From Bacillota bacterium (lineage in GTDB: Bacteria > Bacillota > Sulfobacillia > Sulfobacillales > Sulfobacillaceae): a stretch of DNA of 57,688 bases. The stretch covers positions 1 through 57,688 of the forward strand of contig JAJZZP010000147.1 in assembly GCA_021797515.1 (NCBI GenBank), read 5' to 3'. The notes beneath the pieces were generated by a model. It did no database searches, was not told the origin of the DNA, and worked only from the letters and a program-made list of their open reading frames with translations. This document shows positions 18,802 to 27,781 of the stretch, piece by piece. Every line of letters begins with the position of its first letter. Position 1 is the stretch's first letter. The position numbers were made by a program, and so were the translations under genes.

Positions 18802-18916
18802 GCAAAAAATCTCCTTCCGTATGGCACAAAATTGCCCCCGGAGCTTCCCGTCCCGACATACTCCAGTTTGATGATACCCTCAAGCGCGTCGCAATACAAT
18901 TGAAAGCATGTCAACG

Positions 18917-19993
18917 TTATGTACGCAAAATTCGCTCCATGGCTTCTTGTACTTGCGATTGAGGCAAGTCGCGATAAATGACAGGCTGACCGACTTTTTT
19001 CAACAAAACCCACTGGAGTCCATGCGCCCGGGATTTTTTATCTTGGGTCATAGCTTCCCAGACGGCGCCCCAATTTGCCTGAGAAACGGTCAACGGCAAT
19101 TCCCACTCTGCCATCCAATGTTCCATGGCTTGGCGCACCGTCCCATCAAGCCCCAACACGTCTTCTGACAATGCTAGAGCTACGCGAGTGCCCATGGCTA
19201 CAGCTTCACCGTGTGTAATCCGGCCATACCCAAAGTAAGTTTCCAGTCCATGGGCCACTGTGTGGCCAAAGTTTAAATACATCCGGGATGCTGTTTCTTC
19301 GAGATCGTTGTTGACAATCGCAACTTTTATTCCGGCAGTAGCTTCCACTAGCGAGTCCCATTCTTCACTGCCTAGTGCAGGTACCGAATGATTTAATCGC
19401 TCCCATAACCACTGCCCGTCGATTAAGGCCGATTTCATGACCTCCCCCACCCCGGCGCGCCATTGTCTAATGGGCAACGTGTGCAACATGTACGGATCAA
19501 TAATCACCGCTTGCGGAAGATGAAACGCCCCCACTAGATTTTTTCCCCATGCTACATTAACAGCCACCTTGCCGCCAATTGCGGCATCGACCTGGCCAAG
19601 CAAGGTGGTAGGTATGGCAATCCATTTGATACCCCGCAAGTAGGTCGCAGCGGCATAGCCCACCGTGTCCGTTAGCACCCCACCTCCCACCGCGACTACC
19701 ACTGTATCGCGACGCACATGGCGAGTGCCAAATTCTTGATATAGGTTCTCGACGGTGGTTAAATTTTTGGTAGACTCGCTAATATCTAACTGATAGATGG
19801 GATCGGGCCCAGTCCATTGCGCAAGCCGTGTCTCAAGATCTGGATGCTTGGAAAGCACTGTGGGGTCAGCTATCACAACAACCGGGGTCCCAGCAGGAGC
19901 CCACTCTTCTCGGTTCAATTCGCCAAGTATGCCACGTTGCAAGATAATGCGGCTGGATTTGGCCGTTGTGCTCTCTATATACCAGGTAGACAT
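18917..19993 (-). CDS. aroB: 3-dehydroquinate synthase
   Basis: A 358-residue NAD- and metal-dependent enzyme converting DAHP to 3-dehydroquinate. NAD-binding GGGVLTDTVGYAAATYLRG, the IPTTLLGQVDAAIGGKVAVN loop, and metal ligands in GVGEVMKSALI (Glu), NFGHTVAHGLE and ITHGEAVAMG (His) are all visible. The start is the ATG of MSTWYIES at 19993 with GTGAGGAC just ahead, immediately after the aroK stop; a longer frame is aroK shadow. Confidence 0.95.
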   Translation of the reverse strand: MSTWYIESTTAKSSRIILQRGILGELNREEWAPAGTPVVVIADPTVLSKHPDLETRLAQWTGPDPIYQLDISESTKNLTTVENLYQEFGTRHVRRDTVVVAVGGGVLTDTVGYAAATYLRGIKWIAIPTTLLGQVDAAIGGKVAVNVAWGKNLVGAFHLPQAVIIDPYMLHTLPIRQWRAGVGEVMKSALIDGQWLWERLNHSVPALGSEEWDSLVEATAGIKVAIVNNDLEETASRMYLNFGHTVAHGLETYFGYGRITHGEAVAMGTRVALALSEDVLGLDGTVRQAMEHWMAEWELPLTVSQANWGAVWEAMTQDKKSRAHGLQWVLLKKVGQPVIYRDLPQSQVQEAMERILRT

Positions 19994-19997
19994 GTCC

Positions 19998-20552
19998 TCA
20001 CTCCCGCACTCCAGTTTGCCAAATACTAATAATATTTTGGGCAATCTCTTCCGAAGATCGCTCAGCCACATCCTCGATCATCCATGCTAAAGACCGAAAC
20101 CACGGCTCTCGCTGGCGATACCTGGCCTCGAACACTTCCCAGCCCATGCGGGCTAATGGCCGCGTTGCATCATTTGCTACGCGAGAGTACAAAAGAGGCA
20201 ATGGGCCCTTAAGCCATACCACGGCAGTTTTTTGCAGCAATTCCCGATTTTCGTGCAACCCCACGGTTCCACCGCCTAAGGCCAGTACCAACGAGTTGGC
20301 AGACGACAACATTTCTTTCAAGTATCGGTGCTCGCATTTGCGAAATCCCTCTTCTCCATAGCGAGAAAATATGTCGGCTATCTCTAAACCAGTACCCCGG
20401 ACGATCACCGCATCCAAATCCTCAAACTCCCAGCCGAGTTCACGGGCCACGATACGGCCGACGGTAGTCTTGCCGGCCCCCATCATCCCCATAAGAACGA
20501 TGGGTGGCTTAAAACTTGCGAACTTGGGCTCGCCAACTTTCCACTCGCTCAT
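19998..20552 (-). CDS. aroK: Shikimate kinase
   Basis: A 184-residue P-loop kinase phosphorylating shikimate. Motifs: MGMMGAGKTTVGR (Walker A), DLDAVI with the substrate Asp, FRKCEHRYLKEM, ALGGGTVG and the lid-region arginine RPLA. The ATG at 20552 has GGAGGAAATTC in front and the coding sequence overlaps the last 44 bases of aroC. About 16 N-terminal residues precede the usual family start, a small extension. Confidence 0.94.
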   Translation of the reverse strand: MSEWKVGEPKFASFKPPIVLMGMMGAGKTTVGRIVARELGWEFEDLDAVIVRGTGLEIADIFSRYGEEGFRKCEHRYLKEMLSSANSLVLALGGGTVGLHENRELLQKTAVVWLKGPLPLLYSRVANDATRPLARMGWEVFEARYRQREPWFRSLAWMIEDVAERSSEEIAQNIISIWQTGVRE

Positions 20553-21666
20553 GAATTTCCTCCAAGTTGTCGCCGCCAAACTTCTCGAGGATGGCTCCGG
20601 CCAATACATGCAAAACCATGGCTTCCCCAATGGTCACCGCGGCCGGCACTGCAGTCACGTCCGATCGTTCTACTTGTGCCAAAAACGGCTCTTTGGATTC
20701 AATGTCAAATGAACCTAAAGGCGACATCAAGGTGGACAACGGTTTCATGCCCACCCTCACGGTCAATGGCATCCCTGTGGTAATACCTCCTTCGAGCCCT
20801 CCCGCCCGATTACTGCGCCGAGTAAAGCCAGCATCTTGTTCCCACCATATCGCATCATGCACTTGAGATCCTGCGAGGTCCGACTGTTGAAAACCTGTTC
20901 CCACTTCCACTGCCTTCATCGCCGGGATGGACAGCAAGGCCTGAGCCAATTGCGCTTCCAAGCGGCGGTCCCATTGCACATAACTGCCGAGCCCTACCGG
21001 TAATCCAAAAGCTACAATTTCAAAGGTACCGCCCAAAGTGTCCCCCGCCGCTTTGGCGTCATCGATCAACGACATCATCATAGCTTCGGCCTCAGAATCC
21101 AAGACCCGAACCGGAGACGTTTCTGCACGTTCGAAATCCTCCAATTGCCAATCGGTTGGCCTGACATGAACCGACCCGATGGAAATCACGTGCCCTACCA
21201 CATGTACCCCTAAACCCTGAAGAAAGCTGCGGGCAACGGCGCCCAATGCTACCCGCATCGTGGTTTCCCGTGCTGACGCCCTTTCCAGCACATTGCGCAA
21301 GTCCCGATGCCCATATTTAATTCCGCCGACCAAGTCGGCATGGCCGGGCCTGGGTCTGGTCACAACGCGGTCTGGTGTTGCCGGATCCGGCGACATGCTT
21401 TCGGCCCAATTGGCAAAATCGCGGTTTTCTACCAACAGAGCAACAGGTCCCCCCAATGTTCGCCCATGGCGCACGCCACCGAAAATCTTTACCTGGTCGC
21501 GTTCAATGGCCATCCGGCCTCCGCGTCCATAACCTCGCTGCCGACGCGCCAAGTCTCCGTCTATCAGGGCACGGGTCAACGCTATCCCAGCAGGTGCCCC
21601 TTCAACAATCCCCACCAGCCCCGGCCCATGTGATTCTCCTGCCGTCAGCCACCGCCACTGTGCCAT
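20509..21666 (-). CDS. aroC: Chorismate synthase
   Basis: A 385-residue FMN-dependent enzyme making chorismate from EPSP. Signatures: LTAGESHGPGLVGIVEG, RRQRGYGRGGRMAIE, GGVRHGRTLGGPVALLVENRD, ASARETTMRVALGAVAR and RSNRAGGLEGGITTGMPL. The ATG at 21666 follows GGGGAGAAAAGACAC; 21 extra in-frame codons upstream look non-coding. It is followed by overlapping aroK and then aroB, giving a compact shikimate block. Confidence 0.95.
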   Translation of the reverse strand: MAQWRWLTAGESHGPGLVGIVEGAPAGIALTRALIDGDLARRQRGYGRGGRMAIERDQVKIFGGVRHGRTLGGPVALLVENRDFANWAESMSPDPATPDRVVTRPRPGHADLVGGIKYGHRDLRNVLERASARETTMRVALGAVARSFLQGLGVHVVGHVISIGSVHVRPTDWQLEDFERAETSPVRVLDSEAEAMMMSLIDDAKAAGDTLGGTFEIVAFGLPVGLGSYVQWDRRLEAQLAQALLSIPAMKAVEVGTGFQQSDLAGSQVHDAIWWEQDAGFTRRSNRAGGLEGGITTGMPLTVRVGMKPLSTLMSPLGSFDIESKEPFLAQVERSDVTAVPAAVTIGEAMVLHVLAGAILEKFGGDNLEEIHERVESWRAQVRKF

Positions 21667-21742
21667 GTGTCTTTTCTCCCCTGACCCAAATTTTGATTCT
21701 AATATTACATCACCAGAGTCTCCAAGCAAGCGCTTGATTCTG

Positions 21743-22336
21743 CTAACGACCTATGGCTCCCAAAAGACCTAAAAGACCTCCGAACACTAAAAAAGGACCT
21801 AATGGAATACTGTCTTGCCTTTTAGCCTTACGTGCCAAGATCAAAACCAAGGCATAGAGCCCAGCGGCCCAAATCCCAGCCACCAACGCCAACAGACCTT
21901 CGGGCCAGCCCAGGGCCACGCCTAACGCCACGCTATACTTCACGTCGCCCATACCCAGGCCGCCGCGCGTCGTGATGTGGACCAACAACAGCAACAATCC
22001 GAGACCTAAGCCACACGCCACCGAACTGGCCGCAAAAAAATGGGTCCACGGGTAGGTGGCAAAACTCCATCCCAGAGAAAGCACAACCAGTCGATTAGGG
22101 ATAATTCGTTCAGTAGCGTCGACCATCGCTATTACCAACCACAACCCAAGATACCCTACCGTCACCCAAGGGTCGTATGAGTGCAACATCACCAGAACCC
22201 CCACCGTGACTGTTGCCATCACCAGCGTTGCGACCCAACGAAGATTGCTGGTGATAGCGACTTGTCCTCCCCACCACTCAATCGGCATTCGCCAAAACAA
22301 GACAATCCATGCCAACGCCATTAAAGAGGAGCCCAT
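21743..22336 (-). CDS. Prepilin peptidase (A24 family), short form
   Basis: A 197-residue polytopic membrane aspartyl protease. Catalytic aspartates are visible in WLVIAMVDATERIIPNRLVV and in GGLGMGDVKYSVALG. There are about six membrane helices. It lacks the zinc-binding N-methylase domain of full-length PilD/ComC, so it may only cleave type IV prepilin or competence-pseudopilin leaders, or work with another methylase. Its start overlaps the aroE end by 16 bases. No pilin gene is nearby; being embedded among aro genes is unexpected functionally but the packing suggests cotranscription. Confidence 0.88.
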   Translation of the reverse strand: MGSSLMALAWIVLFWRMPIEWWGGQVAITSNLRWVATLVMATVTVGVLVMLHSYDPWVTVGYLGLWLVIAMVDATERIIPNRLVVLSLGWSFATYPWTHFFAASSVACGLGLGLLLLLVHITTRGGLGMGDVKYSVALGVALGWPEGLLALVAGIWAAGLYALVLILARKAKRQDSIPLGPFLVFGGLLGLLGAIGR

Positions 22337-23187
22337 TGTACCGCCTCTTCAAACACCCGATCTGGTGCCATGTGCCCAAACCAAACCATCCAAGCCCACC
22401 TTGCCTGTGCAATAAGCAAGGACAGCCCATCGATCAGTTGGGCGTCCGCATTTGTTTGAGCCCATCTTAACAAAGGCGTCAGACGTGGGCTATAGACCCA
22501 ATCCACAACCGTAGTCGGCTGGGATAGAGGAGGAAGCTTCAATACGTCAAACGACTCCTCGCCGCGTTGCCCTAGTGGCGTAGCATTGACGATCACATCA
22601 AACTCTCCGCCCAAGGCCCCCCAATCCCATGGTGTCAAAGTTGCGTCTGGCCACACCCGCTCGGGATGGCGGGCCATAATCGTCACGTGATACCCCAGGT
22701 CTGTTAAAGCGACCCAACTTGCTCTGGCTACCCCTCCAGAACCCAAAATTAAGGCCGTTTTGCGTTCCCCCCAAGGCACCATCTGAGACAGCGCCAACAC
22801 ATCAGTATTGTCGCCCTCCCAGCCATTTCCGTTCCACATTATGGTGTTGGCCGCCTGAGATCGGGTCACTCGGTCGCTTTGTTGAACTAGATGGGGCAAG
22901 ACCCATTCTTTTAAGGGCCGCGTCAAGTTGGCACCCACTCCGCCCAATGCGCGAAAGGCAGTTAGCTGGGAAAATAAATTGGGCGGATCAGACTCCACGG
23001 GAATATAGTAATGCCCTGGTTTTTCCCGCGCAAATGCGGCATTGTGCATACGAGGCGATAACGAATGGCCAATTGGAGAACCGAACACTGCATATAGGGC
23101 AACTTGGGCTTTAATAGTGGAAAATCCCCCTTTGCGGTAGCAATCCGGAGATTGCCACCGCCAATCCTGACCAACTTTGCATGACAC
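22321..23187 (-). CDS. aroE: Shikimate dehydrogenase
   Basis: An NADPH-dependent enzyme reducing 3-dehydroshikimate. Substrate motifs YAVFGSPIGHSLSPRMHN and ANLTRPLKEWV (catalytic Lys) and GDNTDVLAL are present, then the Rossmann LILGSGGVARASWVAL and the end VDGLSLL-like segment LIDGLSLLIAQAR. The start is uncertain: GTG at 23187 (288 residues) is the only conventional start before the conserved region and leaves about 25 atypical residues; an AAAGGGGGATTTTCCACT followed by ATT could mark an ATT start near 23118. It lies 10 bp after yqeG. Confidence 0.92.
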   Translation of the reverse strand: MSCKVGQDWRWQSPDCYRKGGFSTIKAQVALYAVFGSPIGHSLSPRMHNAAFAREKPGHYYIPVESDPPNLFSQLTAFRALGGVGANLTRPLKEWVLPHLVQQSDRVTRSQAANTIMWNGNGWEGDNTDVLALSQMVPWGERKTALILGSGGVARASWVALTDLGYHVTIMARHPERVWPDATLTPWDWGALGGEFDVIVNATPLGQRGEESFDVLKLPPLSQPTTVVDWVYSPRLTPLLRWAQTNADAQLIDGLSLLIAQARWAWMVWFGHMAPDRVFEEAVQWAPL

Positions 23188-23199
23188 ATTTCCGGAGAC

Positions 23200-23700
23200 T
23201 TAGGAATGATGCGGTAAGTGCCGGCGCACCATGCGATGCTCAACCATCCGAACCAAACGGGTAGTCCAGAATTCTTCGGTGGCCAGGGGGCGCACCAAAA
23301 TTGTAAAAAGTTCTAAGCGATTGCCACCTAATATATCGGTAAAAACCTGATCGCCGACAACGGCGGTATTACCGTGATGGGTGCCCATTTTCCGCATTGC
23401 CAGTCGAAATGCCCGGCGTCGCGGTTTAGCCGCCTTGGCGATAAAGGACACCCCAATTTTTGTTGCAAAATCTTCCACCCGCTCGCCCAGATTGTTTGAC
23501 ACTATGCACATCTCAATACCATAGCGGCGCACTGTGGTCAGCCAGTCCAGGAGTTCCTGGGGCGCTTCCGGGTGGTTCCAAGCGACCAGCGTGTTATCTA
23601 AATCCATAATCAATCCGCGATACCCCCTTTTGCGTAATACCCCAATATCTAAATCAAATATCGAGGCAACGGACAAACGCGGTTGCAATAGATTTAACAC
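23200..23700 (-). CDS. yqeG: YqeG family HAD IIIA-type phosphatase
   Basis: A 166-residue HAD phosphatase. The nucleophile motif is MDLDNTLVAW, motif II SNNLGERV and motif IV VVGDQVFTDILGGN. Substrate is uncertain; the family resembles mitochondrial PTPMT/Gep4 phosphatidylglycerophosphatase. The GTG start at 23700 is preceded by GGAAGGAGGGGACCGC and matches the family start. A second possibility is GTG at 23853, with AAAGGAGG 12 bases upstream, adding a 51-residue Cys-containing extension; I consider it less likely. It is the first gene of the long minus-strand run to 10.2 kb. Confidence 0.9.
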   Translation of the reverse strand: MLNLLQPRLSVASIFDLDIGVLRKRGYRGLIMDLDNTLVAWNHPEAPQELLDWLTTVRRYGIEMCIVSNNLGERVEDFATKIGVSFIAKAAKPRRRAFRLAMRKMGTHHGNTAVVGDQVFTDILGGNRLELFTILVRPLATEEFWTTRLVRMVEHRMVRRHLPHHS

Positions 23701-23760
23701 GCGGTCCCCTCCTTCCGATCCAGTGTGTTTAATTATATCATGGGATATGCACGATGATGC

Positions 23761-23790
23761 GATATAATATGGCTTTTCCGCATAGTCCAA
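23761..23790 (-). promoter_or_regulatory. Candidate vegetative promoter for the yqeG-aro-gcv run
   Basis: On the minus strand TTGGAC (23785-23790) is followed after 17-18 bases by TTATAT/TATATC. A second TATAAT at about 23736-23741 lacks a -35. It precedes yqeG by about 60 bases and is divergent from the suf promoter. Confidence 0.35.
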
Positions 23791-23879
23791 AGCTCGGATT
23801 GTCGGCATTGCCGAGAACCGGAAATTATCGTTGGCGCACCGATTACAATGCACGTAATGGTATTACCTCCTTTGAACGG

Positions 23880-23907
23880 TTGACTTTTGCAAAGTGTGGG
23901 ATACACT
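23880..23907 (+). promoter_or_regulatory. Candidate sigma-A promoter of the suf operon
   Basis: TTGACT (23880-23885), a 16-base spacer and TACACT (23902-23907) lie 55 bases ahead of the sufC start. The region from -10 into the leader contains no clear Rrf2 operator that I can assign. Confidence 0.5.
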
Positions 23908-23962
23908 AGTAACAGAAATGCTGAGTAGTTTAGTCAGAAATGATCGGCAGGGGAGGGCCCAA

Positions 23963-24733
23963 ATGGCAACACCGGTGTTAGAGATAAAGGATTTGCATGT
24001 AGCGATTGACGGTACCCCTATTATTAAAGGATTGACCCTTTCGGTTAAAGGCGGTGAAGTGCATGCGATTATGGGTCCCAATGGAACGGGGAAAACTTCA
24101 CTGGCCCAGACATTGATGGGACATCCCCACTATACGGTAACTTCCGGTCAGGTTTTGTTAGACGGTCAAGACGTTTTGGCCATGAGAACAGATCAGCGCG
24201 CCCGAGCCGGTTTGTTTTTGGCTATGCAATACCCCAGCGAAATATCTGGTGTTACGACTGCAAACTTTTTACGCACGGCGATTAACTCGTTACGGGCGAC
24301 CCAAGATAAAAAACCCATCACCCTAAAAGAATTCCGGGACCGACTTGACGAGGCCATGAGATATTTGGAAATGGATCTGCAATTTGCTAACCGTTACTTA
24401 AACGAGGGATTTTCCGGCGGCGAAAAGAAACGCAACGAGATTTTACAAATGTTGATGTTGCATCCTCGGATTGCAGTGTTGGACGAAATCGACTCAGGGC
24501 TCGACATCGACGCGATTAAGGTGGTCGCCAAAGGAGTCCACTCTCTCGTCGGGACGGAATTTGGAGCGTTGGTTATTACCCATTACCAAAGAATTTTAGC
24601 CTATCTCAAACCGGATGTCGTTCACATCATGATAGATGGACGTATTGTGAAGTCCGGCGACAAATCACTCGCGGAAGAACTAGAAACCAAGGGATACGAT
24701 TGGGTGCGGCAAGAATTTGTTCACGAAATCTAA
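23963..24733 (+). CDS. sufC: Fe-S cluster assembly ATPase SufC
   Basis: A 256-residue ABC-type ATPase driving the SufBCD scaffold. Walker A is MGPNGTGKTSL, the signature GFSGGEKKRNEI (characteristic SufC GGEKKR), and Walker B VLDEIDSGLDIDA. The Q-loop region AMQYPSEISGV is also family-like. The ATG at 23963 follows GGGGAGGGCCCAA; an upstream frame extension lacks similarity. It is first of the sufCDSUB-Rieske operon. Confidence 0.96.
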   Translation: MATPVLEIKDLHVAIDGTPIIKGLTLSVKGGEVHAIMGPNGTGKTSLAQTLMGHPHYTVTSGQVLLDGQDVLAMRTDQRARAGLFLAMQYPSEISGVTTANFLRTAINSLRATQDKKPITLKEFRDRLDEAMRYLEMDLQFANRYLNEGFSGGEKKRNEILQMLMLHPRIAVLDEIDSGLDIDAIKVVAKGVHSLVGTEFGALVITHYQRILAYLKPDVVHIMIDGRIVKSGDKSLAEELETKGYDWVRQEFVHEI

Positions 24734-24826
24734 TACGTCCCTTCCAACAAAAATTTTTTCCAGCCACGCTGCGCAGATGTTACTGAATCTGCTCAGACAA
24801 AGTATTCTTCAAAGGAGACGCGTGAG

Positions 24827-26110
24827 ATGGCCCCGATGGCAAATGCAACCCCAACGGACCAGGTACGAAAATTTGCTGCCGAGCAATTTGGTGACGAGCC
24901 TATCTGGCTCCGTAATCGCCGCAATCGCTTGTTGGAAGTGTACTTGGCCGCCCCGCTCCCGGTGAGGCAAAGGACTTCCCTGAAAAGTCGCAAACTAGAC
25001 CGGATTCCGATTGGATCCGCTCCCACTGCGGCTGACTTGCCCGATGACTTGCAGAATTTGTACCAGGTGGCAAATCTCATTACGGTTAACGGGCACACCA
25101 AGCATTTAAGTGTGCCCACCACATGGAGCGATCAAGGCGTAATTTTGTTGCCAATGACGCAGGCAGTTAACACTGCGCCGCAATTAATTGAAGAGTATTT
25201 GGGCACTGTAGTAAACGACGAGGCTGACAAATTCCAAGCCCTCAATAGCGCACTATGGCAAGATGGCATCTTTTTATATGTACCAGCGCGGGTCACATTG
25301 GATCATCCAATAACGGTTACGCATTTTGGCAGCAGCGACGTTTCCAATGTTTTGCCACGCAGTTTGGTGGTATTGGATGAGGAAGCTCGGGCCACTATCA
25401 TTGAACAGTATCTGTCTGAACCCGGCCGGGAAAAGAGTTTATGGGCCATCGCCACGGAGATCGTGTTAAAAGATGGAGCGCACTTGCAATATGGGGCTAT
25501 GCAGCAATTAGCCGTGACAGCTGAATCTTTTGTTCGCCGTGGAGCCCAAATCGGTCGGGACGCACACATTTACTGGAGTTTGGGGGAATTTGGCTCTTCT
25601 CTAAGCATCGCCGAGCATACCAGCTTGCTTAGCGCTCCGGGCGGGCAAAGTGACAGTACCACGGTGTTTTTTGGTTCCGAGACGCAACATCAAGACTACG
25701 TGTCGGTCGCAAAACATGTGGCACCGCACACTACGAGCCGCATGGTTGCGCGTGGGGTTATGAAAGACGATTCCCGCAGCGTGTTTACCGGAGTGACTGA
25801 AATCAAAAAAGGGGCATTAGGAACCGATGGACGCCAAAAAGAGAAAATTTTAATGCTGTCCGACACTGCCCGGGCTGACGTCATTCCCTCTCTACTTATC
25901 GAAGAAAACGACGTTTTTGCTGCACATGCAGCCAGCGCGGGACCTGTGGATGCAGCCTCCATTTTCTATCTCATGAGCCGCGGGCTGTCGGAAGCGGAAG
26001 CGATTCGTATGGTAGTCCACGGGTTTTTGGCCACAGTCATCGACGCAATACCGGTAGACGTGCTGCGTCACAATGTATGGAATGCGGTGGAAAGGAAGAT
26101 CGCGGAATGA
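24827..26110 (+). CDS. sufD: Fe-S cluster assembly protein SufD
   Basis: A 427-residue beta-helix scaffold protein paired with SufB. Conserved stretches: EEYLGTVVNDEADKFQALNS, QDGIFLYVPARVTLDHPI, VAPHTTSRMVARGVMKDDSR and SLLIEENDVFAAHAASAGPV. The ATG follows AAAGGAGACGCGTGAG. Its last codons overlap sufS by four bases (ATGA). It is 93 bp after sufC. The SufB/D C-terminal end FYLMSRGLSEAEAIRMVVHG is intact. Confidence 0.94.
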   Translation: MAPMANATPTDQVRKFAAEQFGDEPIWLRNRRNRLLEVYLAAPLPVRQRTSLKSRKLDRIPIGSAPTAADLPDDLQNLYQVANLITVNGHTKHLSVPTTWSDQGVILLPMTQAVNTAPQLIEEYLGTVVNDEADKFQALNSALWQDGIFLYVPARVTLDHPITVTHFGSSDVSNVLPRSLVVLDEEARATIIEQYLSEPGREKSLWAIATEIVLKDGAHLQYGAMQQLAVTAESFVRRGAQIGRDAHIYWSLGEFGSSLSIAEHTSLLSAPGGQSDSTTVFFGSETQHQDYVSVAKHVAPHTTSRMVARGVMKDDSRSVFTGVTEIKKGALGTDGRQKEKILMLSDTARADVIPSLLIEENDVFAAHAASAGPVDAASIFYLMSRGLSEAEAIRMVVHGFLATVIDAIPVDVLRHNVWNAVERKIAE

Positions 26111-27330
26111 TCGACGCGTTAGTAGACCTAAAACAAGATTTCCCCATTTTGTCTCGGCAAATTAATGGTCATCGTCTGGTCTATCTGGATTCCGCGGCAA
26201 CCAGCCAAAAGCCTCAGACCGTGATTGACTCTGAAATAGACTTTTATACCCGCCATAATGCTAACGTACTGCGAAGCGTTCATACCTTGGCGGAAGAGGC
26301 CACCACGCTTTATGCCGATGCGCGTCAAACAGTAGCCCGATTCATCCAAGCTCGACGCCCTGAGGAAGTGGTGTTTACCCGCGGCACCACGGAAAGTTTG
26401 AATTTGGTGGCCCGTGGCTGGGGAGATAAGTTTCTTACCGCAGGGGACGAAATTGTGGTGTCTCCGATGGAACACCATTCGAACTTAATCCCTTGGCAAC
26501 AGGTGGCGTTACGAACCGGGGCCCAGCTAAAATTCATCGAATTGACAGCAGATGGACAAATTACCTCGCAAGCGGCACAAGAGGTCATCGGCCCGCATAC
26601 CCGAATAGTTGCATTATCGGCTATTTCGAATGTTTTAGGCACGATTAATCCCATATCCGAAATTGCTGTGATGGCACATGCCGTGGGGGCCATCATGGTA
26701 GTAGACGGAGCCCAATCGGTTCCCCATCAGCCGACCGACGTCACCACCCTGGGAGCGGATTTCCTCGCGTTTTCCGGGCATAAAATGTGCGGTCCAACTG
26801 GTATTGGGGTTTTATGGGGCAAATTGCCACTGTTGGAGGCATGTGATCCTGTCACGTATGGCGGAGAAATGATTGCGTATGTTGACCGTGACCATGCAAC
26901 CTGGGCAGAAGTTCCTGAAAAATTTGAAGGCGGCACCCCTAACATTGCGGGTGCGGTGGGATTAGCCGCTGCCATGCGTTATTTGGCGGACGTTGGCATG
27001 CAGCGCATTTACCAACACAGCATCAGTTTAGGTGAAGAAGCTTTTCGTCGACTAAATCACATGGAGGGGGTGCAAGTTTACGGCCCCAGCCATCCCCGTA
27101 GCGGTCTGGTAGCTTTTAATATTGACCAAGTCCATCCTCATGATGTGGCTCAAGTGTTTGATGCCCAAGGAGTGGCCATCCGTGCCGGCCATCACTGTGC
27201 TCAACCTTTAATGCAATGGCTAGGGGTAGGTTCCACTGCACGGGCCAGCTTTTATTTTTACAATACTGACGAGGACTTGGATGCTTTAGTGGACGCTATT
27301 TTAGAGACAAAGAGGTATTTTCGGCGATGA
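26107..27330 (+). CDS. sufS: Cysteine desulfurase SufS
   Basis: A 407-residue class II PLP cysteine desulfurase that mobilises sulfur to SufU. Features: YLDSAATSQKP, EVVFTRGTTESLNLVA, EHHSNLIPWQ, the PLP lysine in LAFSGHKMCGPTGIGVLWG, and the catalytic cysteine in RAGHHCAQPLMQWLG. The ATG at 26107 overlaps the sufD stop. With no IscS/NifS next to mnmA elsewhere in the window, this may be the main desulfurase visible, and may serve tRNA thiolation as well. Confidence 0.96.
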   Translation: MIDALVDLKQDFPILSRQINGHRLVYLDSAATSQKPQTVIDSEIDFYTRHNANVLRSVHTLAEEATTLYADARQTVARFIQARRPEEVVFTRGTTESLNLVARGWGDKFLTAGDEIVVSPMEHHSNLIPWQQVALRTGAQLKFIELTADGQITSQAAQEVIGPHTRIVALSAISNVLGTINPISEIAVMAHAVGAIMVVDGAQSVPHQPTDVTTLGADFLAFSGHKMCGPTGIGVLWGKLPLLEACDPVTYGGEMIAYVDRDHATWAEVPEKFEGGTPNIAGAVGLAAAMRYLADVGMQRIYQHSISLGEEAFRRLNHMEGVQVYGPSHPRSGLVAFNIDQVHPHDVAQVFDAQGVAIRAGHHCAQPLMQWLGVGSTARASFYFYNTDEDLDALVDAILETKRYFRR

Positions 27331-27752
27331 ATTTGGACGATATGTACCGTGACACTATTTTAGACCACAACCAAAATCCCCGCAATCGCGGACATTTAGA
27401 GCGCCCAAATAAAACTGTGGGGATGTTAAATCCTACCTGCGGCGACCAAATTGAGTTAGAGCTGTTAGTGGCCGACGACAAAGTAGTGGACATCCGCTTC
27501 GCAGGACAAGGTTGCTCGATTAGCATGGCGTCGGCATCGATGATGACGGAAGCGGTAAAAGGAAAAACTGTAGAGGAGGCACTGGCACTGGCGCGAGATT
27601 TTAAGGGATTTCTCACGGGTACCAAAGCTGTGCAGGAGTTAGGTGACTTAGAAGCGCTGCAGGGGGTTTCCCAATTTCCCAGCCGGGTCAAATGCGCGAC
27701 ATTAGCACACAATGCACTAGAAAAAGCGCTAACCCATGACGTTAAGGGATAG
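27327..27752 (+). CDS. sufU: Sulfur transfer/scaffold protein SufU
   Basis: A 141-residue zinc-bound sulfurtransferase that accepts persulfide from SufS. Ligands are visible as Cys-Gly-Asp in [11 protein letters not shown], Cys in [15 protein letters not shown] and Cys in [12 protein letters not shown]; the 18-20 residue insertion characteristic of SufU versus IscU (around [19 protein letters not shown]) is present. It overlaps sufS by four bases (ATGA) and precedes sufB by 29 bp. Confidence 0.95.
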   Translation: MNLDDMYRDTILDHNQNPRNRGHLERPNKTVGMLNPTCGDQIELELLVADDKVVDIRFAGQGCSISMASASMMTEAVKGKTVEEALALARDFKGFLTGTKAVQELGDLEALQGVSQFPSRVKCATLAHNALEKALTHDVKG

Positions 27753-27781
27753 TGCCAGTCCAAATTAAGGAGGGACAGCAA

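Noticed and set aside
18802..18916. Glycine riboswitch ahead of gcvT
   Set aside because: The 115-bp gap lacks the paired GGAGAG and GCCGAAGG-type motifs and has no tandem aptamer; gcvT is also inside a continuous operon.
23701..23853. 51-residue N-terminal extension of YqeG
   Set aside because: Although AAAGGAGG lies upstream, the GTG at 23700 has a better-placed ribosome site and matches the family start.
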